Of a stretch of DNA of 64,000 bases, positions 48,831 to 59,987 are shown one piece after another (the first letter of the stretch is position 1; every line of letters begins with the position of its first letter). The translations under genes were made by a program, and so were the position numbers. The DNA comes from Anthoceros angustus. Lineage: Eukaryota > Streptophyta > Anthocerotopsida > Anthocerotales > Anthocerotaceae. Location of the stretch: the NCBI GenBank assembly GCA_010909165.1, contig VJWM01000187.1, forward strand, positions 248,001 to 312,000, given 5' to 3'. The notes beneath the pieces are model-generated. The model was not told the origin of the DNA and did not search any database. It was given only the letters and a program-made list of their open reading frames with translations.

Positions 48831-48897
48831 AATCCCATCTACCCCTGAAGATCGAGGAGGAACAACCCAAAAAGGGCTAAAAGTAAAAGGGGAAGTC

Positions 48898-51420
48898 CTA
48901 GTCCCCTCGAATGCCTTTCCCGTAACTACCTACTACACCAAAGATATAATGATCAGGGATGATGAAGGGCCTACCTACCACCGGTGCCGAAGAAGCCGCT
49001 AGTCTTGCGCATGTAGCCGTCCTATAAACAGCGTTAGCCAGCGCTTTCTGCATAGCTATGGAAATCCACTGGCGAAAGAAAGCCACCACGGAGGTTTCAA
49101 GGGGGAGGCCCCTCCAATTCTTGTGGCTGTGATAGGCTTTTGCACACTCCTTAATTAACCTTTTGCACACTCCTTGCCCATAGCCCCATGAGTCTTGAGG
49201 GCGAGGGGGATGAAAACATGGCCGTCTTGCATAAGAGAGTACTTGTGAGTCTTGCTGGTTGTGCATCCTTCCGCCGCCCAGCCCGGGGGGTTGATGATGA
49301 CATGCTCGCTTATAGAGTCTCTCGTGGAATCCGTGACAACCACATCAGCGATATAAATTTGCTCCCCCCTAGTATAAAAAAGCTCCGCCCTGAGTGACAC
49401 GCCATTACGCAACGTATATGGGCGCTCCTGGTACGGAAAAAATCCACTCTCCATAGTTATAAAAAACATGACGTCGCGAACGGCGTCATGCGTAGCAATA
49501 CGTTGCCCCCCCACGAGACAACGGGCCAAATGGGATCCGGAATCGTCGATGGCAGCTCCACAACTGCACATGGAAGGAGAAGAGGCCAGAGGATGAGCCA
49601 AACCGAGGCGGACCCTCATCGCAGTCGAAAAGGACGCTGGTGCGATTCGGAATGCCAGAATGCAAGGCCGAGCCAAAAGCCAGGAGCCTGCCCCCTTCCT
49701 GAATAGGAACGCAGGCGGGCCCGCGAAGACCTGGGAATGGAGGAGTCCAGAAGGAGGGCCCTTTTCGCTTGTAAATATTGCTTCTCCTGGAGAGAGGCTT
49801 GAAGGCCATGCAACCTTTCCTTAGAGAAAGAGGAAAAAGGAGGCATGGCTTCTCTAGCCTCTGAGGAAACGGAGTCCCTAGCCCGCCTAAGAGAGACCTG
49901 CAAGGGGAAGGCCCCTCCTCAACACTCGAGACGAAGGCTTCCAAGGGGAGTTCTGCAGAATCGAGAGGCCAAATTGGTAGAGGGCCCAACTCCCGAGGAA
50001 AGCTGCTGGAGCTGAGGTCTCCATGGCCAGCAAGCCAGTGCCTCCAAAGGCCACTGGCAATGATGCCTGTTTCCACGCCAATTCACCGTCGGTGCATTCG
50101 AAGGTGCCGGGACCTATAATGTCCCCAAGCGCCTGCATAACCTGCCTATCAAAATGCTTCAAGCTTGATAAAAAGGCCGGGGATGGAGCAACCATCTTAG
50201 TAAGATAACCTGGTCGACGCGCGAAGCAGGAAGACAAAGTACCAAACGCAACCTTAGGGTCCCCAATTTGTGAAAGGTCCCCAATGTGAGCCACGTCTTC
50301 TTCTAGAGCCACGTCCACAAACCCTTGAATAAAGTCAGGGGGACCTAGCGGAACTCCGAGGACCCGAAGCCCTTGCGGAAAAATAATATCCCCCCCTGGA
50401 TAGTGAAGAGGGGGTGTATTGCCGGAAGGGGACCACACTGTGCACTTATCGATCTTGACCCTTAATCCCATACGGGAGAGCTCCAAGGAGAAGAGATCAA
50501 AGGCAGCCCTCACCTTGTCCCCTGGCCCGAGGATATGGGTATCGGCAGCCACGGATGGGAAAAGGCACTCTCAAACTGTAGAGGCTGGGGAGGACAGCGC
50601 CTTGAAGTGCGCCATGGCGAAGAGGGCGCCTTCCAATGGATCCCCTTGCCTTGTGCCCGTCGCCGAGTGGAGAACCGAAACGCCTTCCGTAGCTAGACCA
50701 TGCTGATAATAGAGATTGGACGGAGAACCATAGAAGGAGCGAACAAATGGAATGAGGCCCGCTAGGTGCCCACCTGCGTCCTTGAGTTCCGAGAAAATGA
50801 CAGCCCTAGACATAGTGTTAGAGGCATTCTCGACATCTACCTGTAGAGCAACCCAATGTGGGTGAGACTCGAGGACCGCCTGGATACCAAAGGCCGCAGA
50901 CTCACAACCCCCTGGAGTGGTAATCCCAAATTGGTGGGGGCAAAGGTACTCTCGGAAGTGTTCCTGAAGTTGAATCACAATGCTACGGCTGATGAGGCGC
51001 AGGAACACCTCTCCGACAGCAATAGGGCACACCCCCGACGTAGGTTTCTCCAAAGCTAGTAACCTGCAAGCCCCCAAGACCTGGGAGATCCTGCGAGGGA
51101 TCTCGCCTCTGGCCACAGCCACCGCCAGAATGAAAAGCTCTGAAAAACCACTAGATGGATCCTTTGGGGAGAAATGATCTCGAAGGTGGTCATAAATTGT
51201 CCTTGACAGACCACCCGAGGAGAGTCTGGGGGGCAGTGGAGAAGGCCCGACCAAAGACCGCCCTGTCTAGACAAAAAAGCTCCTCGGGCACGAAGTCGAA
51301 GGTATCCTGTGGAATCTTTGTCCGAGGCGGATGAAGCGCAGGCCTGGCGATGGTGTCCTCGGAGATCGGCGCCACCGGCTCCGGGCGGAGAGCCCTAGCG
51401 GGCCGGCGTACTCACCATTC
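48898..51420 (-). mobile_element. Non-LTR retrotransposon ORF with RT and C-terminal nuclease-like domain, decayed
   Basis: Minus strand, order N to C: a short cysteine/histidine motif (CPNYGKARLRRCH) near 51450; RT fingers and palm at 50571-51254 (CRLLALEKPTSGVCPIAVGE, HQFGITTPGGCESAAFG, LQVDVENASN with catalytic Asp, GTRQGDPLEGALFAMAHF); an in-frame TGA, then FPSVAADTHILG where A-D-D is expected; thumb-like region to 49887. A shifted segment follows (49616-49903), then 49155-49676 with CSCGAAIDDSGSHLARC (zinc-binding C-x-C, H-x4-C), a RIATHDAVRDV core and ELFYTRGEQIYIADVVVTD, resembling a PD-(D/E)XK nuclease. This architecture fits early-branching non-LTR elements of R2/Utopia type. There is no endonuclease of the APE type. 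Stops, frameshifts and the lost Asp make it inactive. Confidence 0.75.
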
Positions 51421-51474
51421 TGACCCAACATATGACACCTTCGGAGACGCGCCTTACCATAGTTCGGACAAACA

Positions 51475-51790
51475 TAGTGTCTATGTTGCCTTATCAAACA
51501 TTCTTCAACACATATTAAGGGAAGTGCCTATGTTACCTTATCAACCATCCTTCAACACATATTAAGGGTTTATATAGTTTTATCAAACATTCTTCAACAC
51601 ATATTAAGGGAAGTGCCTATGTTACTTTATCAACCATTCTTCAACACATATTAAGGGTTTGTATAGTTTTATCAAACATTCTTCAACACATATTAAGGGT
51701 TTGTATAGTTTTATCAAACATTCTTCAACACATATTGATGGTTTGTATAGTTTTATCAAACATTCTTCAACACATATTATGCATGCAAAT
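51475..51790. repeat. Minisatellite of about 38-base units
   Basis: Eight or so units built on 'tatcaaacattcttcaacac' followed by 'atattaaggg' and either a 'tttgtatagtttta' or an 'aagtgcctatgtta' linker. Related units occur at 46880-46960 and 48690-48770. The non-LTR element lies between these blocks, which suggests it inserted within the array or that the blocks are its flanks. Confidence 0.85.
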
Positions 51791-52432
51791 GTAGGAGTAG
51801 TGCTTATGTTGCCTTCTTTCAATAGTACATCTTCATTGTTCTTCAAAAAACTCCATCATGCAGGATCTTAAAGACAACAAAAGGCCATAGGTGATATACT
51901 CCTTCGCCTACTCAGCCCATACATGTGTGGGCCCCTTAGTCTTTTAAAATAAGTATGACGTTGTAGAAGAGGTAGTGATCAATTGCCAATGGTAATCATA
52001 CTATCAAACTGGCACAACCTTCAAATTTTGCAACCTACTAGTAACCAACCTCATGATGTTACTAGTAACTGGCCTTACGATGTTTACGTTTGCAGAGCTT
52101 TAAACTCGAGAGCAAAAAGAATCTCCAAGGGTACCTAACCGAGGCCTGATCAAATTTGTAGCATGGTGGAGAGAACGTTTATTGAGATTTTAGATTATAT
52201 AATAAATATTATGAATAATATATGTAGCTATGATGTACTGCATTGTACAAAGAGAAACACAGCGCATGAAAGCTACGCTTTGCCGTTGCATTGGGGCGGC
52301 TGGCCGACTCGCCGACTCAAATGAAGAACCGAAGGACTGTGTAGGTACATATATGATGCCCAGCCGTCGGAGAGCTGTGATTGACGATTTGGAATTTCTA
52401 CGAATTGGCCAGGAATCCCGTCTCGAGCGACG
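51791..52432. other. Intergenic, upstream of MYND gene
   Basis: AT-rich to about 52230, then mixed composition leading to the MYND start. The stretch just before the ATG (52290-52430) is probably 5' UTR. No other gene is supported. Confidence 0.45.
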
Positions 52433-54736
52433 ATGGAGTGTGCTGGGCATCAGCTGGGCGCATGTATTGGCCCGGCAAGCATCCGATGCGGGGCTTGCGG
52501 GGCGGTGCGATATTGTTCCCGTTCCCACCAGGTGCGTGTAGGCAAGAAAAGCAGGCAGTGGACTTTTCTGGCCCAGGTGTCTGAAGGATGGACTCTGCCG
52601 CAGAGGGCGCATTGGGTAGAGCATAGTGGGGACTGTGGACGCCTAGCGAAGCAGATGCAAGGGGCGGTGAGCTACAACGATTTTCCTTTCTCCTTCACAG
52701 AGGAAGCAACGTGGCTGGTATGAACGTCTTGTCTCCTGGCTGTCAGGCCTGCTTCTTGTCGGGCATGTTTTCTGTTCATCCGGTGCTTTTGGTGACTAGC
52801 CTCTGTAGGTTGACGCAGGCATGGTGACTAAGTGCTTGTTCCTGGAGCGGCGAGGGCTTCATGGTCTGGGGCTCTGGAGAGCTGAGTGTGAATGCTTCCA
52901 AGATGGTTGTGGTATGCTGCTGGTCCTTCTGTTGAGATCTGCGTGTTGAGACTGTGGTGGCCCTGCTTGAGCTTGTCAGTACAGTGAGGGCTTGCTCATA
53001 GTGGTATAGAGACACGCCTGGCATTTAACCATGGCTTGTGATGTCGAGTAACATCCCTCAGGAGTCTTGAAAGCAATTTGATGCATGATGCCTATACTCG
53101 GCGGATGTACTGGTGTGGTGTTACAACCTAATGCTGATCTTTTCTATGTGGACTGTTTGTTAGTATCTCACGGGCCGGCGGAACTGAACCATGATCATGA
53201 TTGGCTTCTGCCGTCCACCATGTGCCCTTGCACAAGTATGCGCTCAGCTGACCAATTTTGCCGAGTTTTTTTTTTTTTTCGCTTACACCGACACCTCTTT
53301 CAGCTTACTTTTCATGGTAGTTGGAGTGCAGATCCTTGCAATTCGACATCAGCTCCTCTGGCAAGTTGGATCGAATATTATAATTGGCGGCAACTTCCAC
53401 TAGAGTCTCCAGTGGCGTTGCTCCTCCACTGGGTAGGTCCTGCTCTGGTATTTGCATGCATGAAGTAACGTGTGTCTTGGAGGTACATGGGAAAATGACA
53501 GTCAGCTATCATGTGCTCTGCTTGTCGACTTGCTATCCTGCATGTCTGTACTCGTCAGTCTTATCATGCCTCTTTGTTTTTTCAGCCGCTCACCATCTAC
53601 CATGCTCTATCTTTCATCAGCTCTCAAAATCTTTTGAACCTGAGTGGGAAGTTACTGCGAATTCTCTACCTAGGTACAAGCTGCCTTGCTAGAAGGTGTT
53701 GAAGTTGAATTGCAGTGCTGTATGATGCGGGTGATGATGTGTTGTCATTCCTTCTATTACAGGCCCAGAGAGAGAGCTTAAACAGCTCACTGTTTTTGGT
53801 GAGTTAACAGCCCTTCTCCCTGGAGCGCATCTACATATCGATTTTGTTGGCCCTGCTATTCCTGCAACAAGGTACCTCTTGCTAGAAAATGCACAGCTTC
53901 TGCACTTCCCTTAGGAGTGAGAGTCCCCTGTTGTTGTTCCAGAGGCTGTTCCTGATGCTTATCCCTTATGGTTTAACTATGTGGCCTGAACTGACTTTGC
54001 AGAGATGGTGATCTTATAGCAATCCATGGGTTCCCAAGAGGTTTGGATGGAGACCGTGGGTGCAAGACAGCTCCCACTGAAGATCATTTACATAGTCCAA
54101 GTACACCAGCTAACGGTTCTTCACAGGGATCTCTACTTCTAAAGTTGTGGAAAGGGATGTACCACGACCGACATCTTGAACTGTCCAAGGTCGGCAAAAT
54201 TTTGAGATGCACCTCTTTGGCTTCTCTCTTCCTTTCCTCCTTGTAATCCTTTCTGTTTCCCAGGGATCTCGTCCGCACCTCATCCTAGCGGCAAATGCTG
54301 GCATTGCAGCCTTCTCAAGCTGGCGTCGCACAATTGTATGCACTTCTGGATGCTATACGTTATCATCTGAGACAGTTTTAGATTCCACTTTGCAACGAAT
54401 TGCTGCACAAAAGTTGAACTTCAAGTGGCTTGCTCACAGGAGTTAATTGTAGAAAGTGGGGTGCCTGCATTCTTCACGGACTACTGTGAAGAGGCAGGCT
54501 TTCTTGCACAAAAGTGTATACTGACCGTGTCTGGCAGCACCGTCAGCCATCCGGTAAGACCATCGGACACCGAGCTCCTGAAGCTCTTGCCGGTGCTATC
54601 GTGACAGTACTTCACTAATAGCTGCAACGTCTGACTGCAGGTGCAGCTGAATCCTTTTCGACAGCCCTTTGCAGCCGGTAACAACTGCCTGGAGGTGCCA
54701 ACCTATTCCAACTGTGTCATTTTTGGGGTCAACTGA
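52433..54736 (+). CDS. MYND-type zinc-finger protein, MSS51-like, 11 exons
   Basis: Exons: 52433-52531, 52604-52717, 52809-52911, 53164-53235, 53332-53432, 53586-53673, 53763-53871, 54003-54189, 54264-54335, 54440-54553 and 54641-54736. All introns are GT-AG and all phases agree, giving 384 residues. The N-terminus is a MYND zinc finger (IRCGACGAVRYCSRSHQ, then HWVEHSGDCGRLAKQM), followed by YNDFPFSFTEEATW, KCLFLERRGLHGLGLW, WNLPS-like DWLLPSTMCPC, ESPVALLLHWPLTIYHAL, LPGAHLHIDFVGPAIP, LILAANAGIAAFSSW, VPAFFTDYCEEAGFLAQKC and the end LNPFRQPFAAGNN. The pattern is that of a conserved plant MYND family whose C-terminal domain resembles MSS51. Function in plants is not established. MYND fingers usually bind peptides. 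Transcription converges with the Roco gene. Confidence 0.9.
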
Positions 54737-55204
54737 TCCGGGTTCTCAGGCAAGAGCGTCTGGACGTAAGAGTGCTGTTCCGTAAGAATGCGAGAGAAGT
54801 TATATGTGCTAGTAGCGTGAAGGCCCTCAAACTGAGGAAGTTCCTGGTGGCAAATGTGGGAAGCAATGTACAAACCACTGTAACTGTCTGTTCATGGGCG
54901 TCTAGGTGGCGACTATTATTTTCATGAACTCCTGACCGGAAAGGAAAATATCAATCAGTCGAGGGCTGGAAGCATACATTGTCCTGATGACAGCTGTGCT
55001 CAACCATTAAAAGGCGGACTATCTGACCTCTTTCTTGCCTATTCCTATGAGGATCTGTCCTCTTTTTGTGCTGGTATCCAGTGCATACATGTGCTGAGAG
55101 CCAAAACCCACCAAAAATAGTTTCTTATCTAAGGTCAAACAGGCTACAAAGTTCACATACCAGAAGGACTCTTAAATTCCCTGGAGAAGTCCAGAGTCCT
55201 TGAA

Positions 55205-58200
55205 TCAGGATTTCAAGAGCTCCAAAGTCGGCATTTTTCTAAAGGTCGGCATTGCTCCTTGAAATAGCATCTCTTGTAGCTCAGGGTTCGTCTGAACCAT
55301 GTGCTTGACAAATAGGTTGTGTAGACTAGCTTCGCTTTCAAGGCTAATGCCCTGTGCACTAAAAGTACAAGGCCCTGAGGTGAGGAAGTCGCTTAGTTTC
55401 TCAGGCGATACTGTCGACAAAGACAATTTTTTCCTCTTCAAAATGTCCTTGCAGTCTTCTGCATCCAAACATCCAATCACAAGATCCGATCCTTTCTCAA
55501 GTTTCCAGGTCTTGGCTTCATCTTCTACACTGTCCCACTTGTGTTCATAGTTGAGCGGACACGAGGCTTTCCGCAGCTCTCTTATCAAATGCTTCATCAT
55601 CACAATCTGAGTTTGCCGAAACTTGCATGGTAGTAGCTTTTGCACACAAGCTGGTCTGATCAGACCTTCTTCGAGCCCTGCACTAGACATTCGAAACTCG
55701 TGAGGATTCACACTAAGTAAGAGGACTCCTACCCATAACAATATGTTGGAGATCTAAACGCACCTTTTGTAGATTTCGAGAGCTTCTGAATGGGATTTCG
55801 TACATACTTGTGAATGAACGAGACAGTTTTTGTGTACAACCCCTTCGACCGGGCCATCACGTCTATAAACGAGCCCAATAATGCACCAAACTGCACCACT
55901 ACTTCCAGGGTATCTGTAACAATTCTGATCAAATTTGGCTCCAGTTCGACTATGGCCTCTGGGTAACGTCCATCAGTCTTCAGCTCTCCATCTCTCAAAA
56001 GCTCTAACTGCATGCAACAGCGGATCAGGCGCAGACAAGTAAGCTTTTGTCCAGACCATAGGGCACGACTCCTGAAAGGTCAAATGTTTATGGCTCATGT
56101 ACAACAACAATCGGGGGCTCCATGCTGGGAGACAATATTACAAAACGCTAGCCATGGCAGCCAGTCAACCAACCTGTAGTTGATGAAAAAAACTGTGTGT
56201 GATAAATGTGCGCACTTTGTCACGACTGACAAATCTGCGACCCACATAAATGCCAGGAAGATTCGTCTTCCAGCTCAACTCAGCTATGTTTGGGCTCTTG
56301 AGCGCCACAGGGATGAACAAGTAGGGTGACAAAGATTGATGATCACTCTTGTAACACAGTTTGAGGCACCTCAGAAGAATGACTCCGTCGTCTAGAGATT
56401 TCTCGGTGAAAAACCTTTCCACAGACATTTCCCGAACCAAGCCCTCAGATATTCTCAGTTCACCTGAATCTGCTTTTAACCAGTTAAGTAGCTGAGGGAT
56501 GACCTCGGTGATCAAATAATCAGGTTTAACCACAACTATCCTCCTGTACTCGAACTCTGTAAATAAGATAATCTCCCCGGCATCATGGAGGTGATAAAGC
56601 TGCAGAAAACAACCCCGTACGTTATCAGCCCACATTCTCTAATTAAGTAGAGCATGAGAGGCACAGCCCTACTGGAAGGAAAGGTGCCATGAATATCATG
56701 ATGCTACCAGAAATTTCTTAAAGTCACTATGTTCAAACACTAAGTCTCACGCACATCTGTGTCCAGAGACTGAAACATCAGTAACATGTGAGCCTGACAA
56801 CAGCTTACCTCCTCAGGGGGCCTTTCTTCATCTTCAAAGCTTATGTGGTTTTTCTCCATCCATTTTTGCAGCAATAGCCAGCAGGTATCGCCACTTGAAG
56901 GCTGTGCAAGCTTGAAGCATGCATGCGGTATGGCAGGAAGTTCCTGCTGGTACTCCTTCAGTTTCTCAACCACATCTGCCCTAACACGCTGCGCTGAGGA
57001 TTTGTCATGGACAAAGAATGCATCTTTTTCAACCGTCAAGACTTCCTCATATTTCCTGGCCAAAGTTTCTATATGCTTCCTCATGTCTGGCTCCAGATGA
57101 TCACTACCTGAGAATAAAATCCAAACAGTGGGAGCTAGTCTCGTTGGAGTAGTAATACTGGATGCAACAAACCGAAGCCAGTAACTGATCTCCTCTTTAA
57201 TTTCAGAAACGGTCTTCCCTTTCTTCACATCAGATGCCACACATACTATGAAGGACGTGGGGCTTCCTTCACTGCGAGCACGATTTGGCAACAGCAGCTC
57301 TGACTGGAAGCAGTTATAGATCTCATTCTCTGAAAAATTCCACAGCGACACTTTAATTTCATCGCTGTCTTCAAGGACGTGAATGCTCTTAGCAGATGTC
57401 GATGACAGACTTCTGGTGAAGGGCCATTTCCGTAACTGAGTGGATGACTGATGGGCCAGACGACCGAAAGTCTCATCCTTTCCTGCAGCAAACAATTCCA
57501 AACTGTTAATAACCATCCAGTCATCATCTACTAGCGCTGCTGAATAGCCTCAACCAAATTAGAGAACAAGGTCTCAACAAGTTTCATTATACAGAGAGAT
57601 TGGAATAAGCAGTGAACTAGATAACAGTCGTGTTGCACAAAAGCTTGCCTGAGTCTGGATGGCCACAAAGAATAATTCTTGCAAACAACTTGGTTTTGCC
57701 GGGGGCTGCAAGGCTGGGGTCTGGAGGGTTCAGCATGGATGGGGACCTGAATGATGGTGATAAGTTCTCTAGCGTCAGGGGAACCTCTACCCTGACCACC
57801 CAAGACTGACGGAACTTATCGCGTGCTTTTAAACTATCGAAAACTTTAGCAGCTTCCAGGCAACCACACAAGCGTAGAAACCGCAAGCTGGGAGATGTAT
57901 TTTGCTCCAGTGCCTCGAAAAGTCCTTCCAAGTCGTCTTGTTCCCAGGAGTGCTCAATATTCATCAGTGTAAGCTCGTGCAGGGAGTGATTGTGTTGTAC
58001 CATCCTCCTGATCTCCTGTGCCCCATTGCCACCTGATAAGTCAAAAGCAATTTTCAGTTGAAGCAGGAACATACTCATTAAGCTTCCACAGATGCCAGAT
58101 CCCTACCCGCTACGCTCCTGTCAGAAAGTGCGCCTTCGGAAGGACAGTTGACTCAAACAGCAAGACTGAGCAAGTACCTTCTGCTTTTCGTGCAAATCCC

Positions 58201-59073
58201 ACAGTCAATTTTTTGAGTGCTGTGTTATGCTGTTGCATAAAACTGTCAATGGTCCTGGCCGGCGTGAGAGGGCCAACCAAAGTGTAGACCCCTCGATCAC
58301 TCAAGGGATTGAGATTCACAGCTAGTTCAATCAGCTCTTGGTTAGTCCGCAGCATGCGATTAACAGCCTTAGCCCCTCTCTTGCAAAGCCTATTGGAAGC
58401 CCCTCCAATGAGCAGAGTTTGCAGAATCTGATGCAACATGAAAGTTAGCTTTTGCGAGCTACAACCCCCCACATAACCACCAACCAGTACAAGGATGGCA
58501 TACCGTATTCTCTGGTAGTCGGTGCTCAACTGCTGCCAGAGGCAGCAGCAGCTGCTCGAACCCAGTCTTCCCCTCAGCCCCAGTCCTCCCCAGGCAATTC
58601 GACGACAGATCCAGCTTCAACAAGCTTCTGTTGCTTCTCAAAGCCTCCCCCAGCGCCATGGCCCCTCTGTACCCGATGTTGGAGTGAGGCAGCTCCAAGG
58701 TCTTCAGACTCGATGTTGCTTTCAGCAGCATGGCGAACTCCTGGGCACCCGAGTCCCCCAGCGACCTCTGGAATCCTGCTCGTAACGTCTCGATGCTCCT
58801 GCTCTTGCATAACCCCCCGCAAAGCTCACGGGCATCTCGGCTCGTCATGCCCAGAGACCGCACATCCACTGTGGTGAGCGTATGTGACAATCCAATGACG
58901 GACATGAGCTTCCATCGAAAGTCCGGCTCATCCAGGAAGAAGGACACTTGAGTGTCGTCAATGCCTTCAAACCTTGTCATGCTTCTGATTTTGTCCAGAA
59001 AAAATCTGAGGAAATCAGGCAGCGGTGGATCGTCACAGTGCTGAGAGCCCGGAGGCGAGCTGCACGAAGCCAT
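55205..59073 (-). CDS. LRR-Roc-COR (Roco family) protein, 7 exons
   Basis: Minus-strand exons: 58504-59073, 58178-58427, 57649-58032, 56809-57482, 56174-56599, 55764-56007 and 55205-55728, with consistent phases; 1,023 residues from ATG 59073. Residues 40-390 are leucine-rich repeats (SIETLRAGFQRSLGDSG, SLLKLDLSSNCLGRTG, SLHELTLMNIEH). About 390-600 is Roc, a Ras-like domain (ARIILCGHPDSGK, VWILFSGSDHLE). 627-849 is COR (LYHLHDAGEIILFTEFEY, YVGRRFVSRDKV). Plant relatives include TORNADO1. Intron 3 has a GC donor (CAG/GCAAGC). The P-loop lacks the usual Ser/Thr after GK, and the WDFAGQ-like G3 motif reads LWNFSENE. A 15-base microexon near 56775 is possible between exons 4 and 5. Confidence 0.88.
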
Positions 59074-59340
59074 TTTCCACAACCCTCTGTGACAGCATGA
59101 AACACTCAAAAGTCCTCCAGGCTCGAGTCGTGCCTGAACAGCTGCTCGGATTTCCCTTCACACACTTCACAGCAACTTCCGATGAAAGTAAGCAGTAACT
59201 TCCACCTTTCTGACTTTCTTGGTCTGTAATTTTCCGTCGTTAGCCAAAAGATATGTATCTACTTAGATCGTCCCTGAACCCATACTTATGGAAGCAGTTA
59301 GAAAATGCAAGCTTACCCATTATTAATGTATCTACATATC
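59074..59340. other. Roco 5' flank
   Basis: Probable 5' UTR and promoter of the Roco gene. An in-frame upstream ATG at 59109 would add 12 residues, but MASCSSPPG at 59073 looks the better start. Confidence 0.4.
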
Positions 59341-59900
59341 CAAAAAAAACAATTTAAAAGTCCACTAAGGACGGATGACCGTCTATGGGACTCAAATATG
59401 ACAAGTCCGGACTAGTTCTAGAGTTAAAATTCAGAAAATAAAATATTCAATTAATTAATTAAGAAGAAGAAGAATTCGATTGAAGTCCACCGAGGATGGA
59501 TTTCCGTCATGGGACTTGGTACTTAACAACTTGTACTATGGTGTGCCTAAGCTACTTGCACCAAGGGCATCCACTCCCTTCAGGCACCCCATCTAAGTAC
59601 CGATCTAAGCTCAGGATGCTTAATCACAACGTTCTTATAAAGGTGTGTCCATTTGGCCTAACGATATCAATGAAATTGCACAAACCAAGATTACACACCA
59701 TCAACTCATCTCCACGAAGAATTCATTGCGTGAACCAAGATTACACACCATCAAGTCATCTTCATGGAAGAAACCAAGATTATACACCATCAAGTCATCT
59801 CCACAGAGGAAATCCACTTGATCTACAGTACGTGCAACTATGAAGCAACTATAAAGCAGGTAACTTCCCTTTCTTTGACTTCCATTGTAGCCGTGTAAGA
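59340..59900 (+). repeat. Dispersed repeat, second copy, with 54-base tandem units
   Basis: 59475-59660 matches 32445-32765 ('gtcatgggacttggtac', 'gtgcctaagctacttgca', 'gtccatttggcctaa'). 59350-59410 is a shorter related piece ('agtccactaaggacggatg'). After it, 'accaagattacacaccatca' is repeated three times with a period near 54 bases (59685-59800). Confidence 0.7.
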
Positions 59901-59987
59901 TCTTCATTGTATCCTTCCTTAGAGTATTGTTAGTATGATCATTAATTTAAAAAGAAATAAAAAATAGAAAAAACTTTACCTTTTGAA

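Larger units (their letters stand above)
45438..49154. repeat. 1.85-kb tandem duplication across transposase and flank
   Basis: Unit 45438-47311 is repeated at 47312-49154. The word 'ttaacct' lies at both source ends and at the junction (47312-47318). The unit spans the transposase N-terminal half, the right transposon end, the AT-rich flank and the start of the non-LTR element. In the first unit the transposase part is cleaner and the non-LTR part damaged; in the second it is the reverse. Confidence 0.85.

Noticed and set aside
48898-51420. Retron or group II intron reverse transcriptase
   Set aside because: The RT motifs and the CCHC-type plus nuclease-like C-terminus fit a eukaryotic non-LTR element, and there is no intron RNA structure or bacterial context.
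51475-51790. Regular repeats that could suggest a CRISPR array
   Set aside because: Units are contiguous with variable linkers, no unique spacers, and the DNA is plant nuclear; it is a minisatellite.
53085-53468. A 127-codon plus-strand frame as an independent gene
   Set aside because: It overlaps two exons and an intron of the MYND gene; the spliced model explains the conserved parts in frame.
56008-56071. An extra Roco exon starting after the acceptor at 56072
   Set aside because: It would put the COR continuation out of phase; the acceptor at 56008-56010 keeps phase and gives a continuous COR domain.
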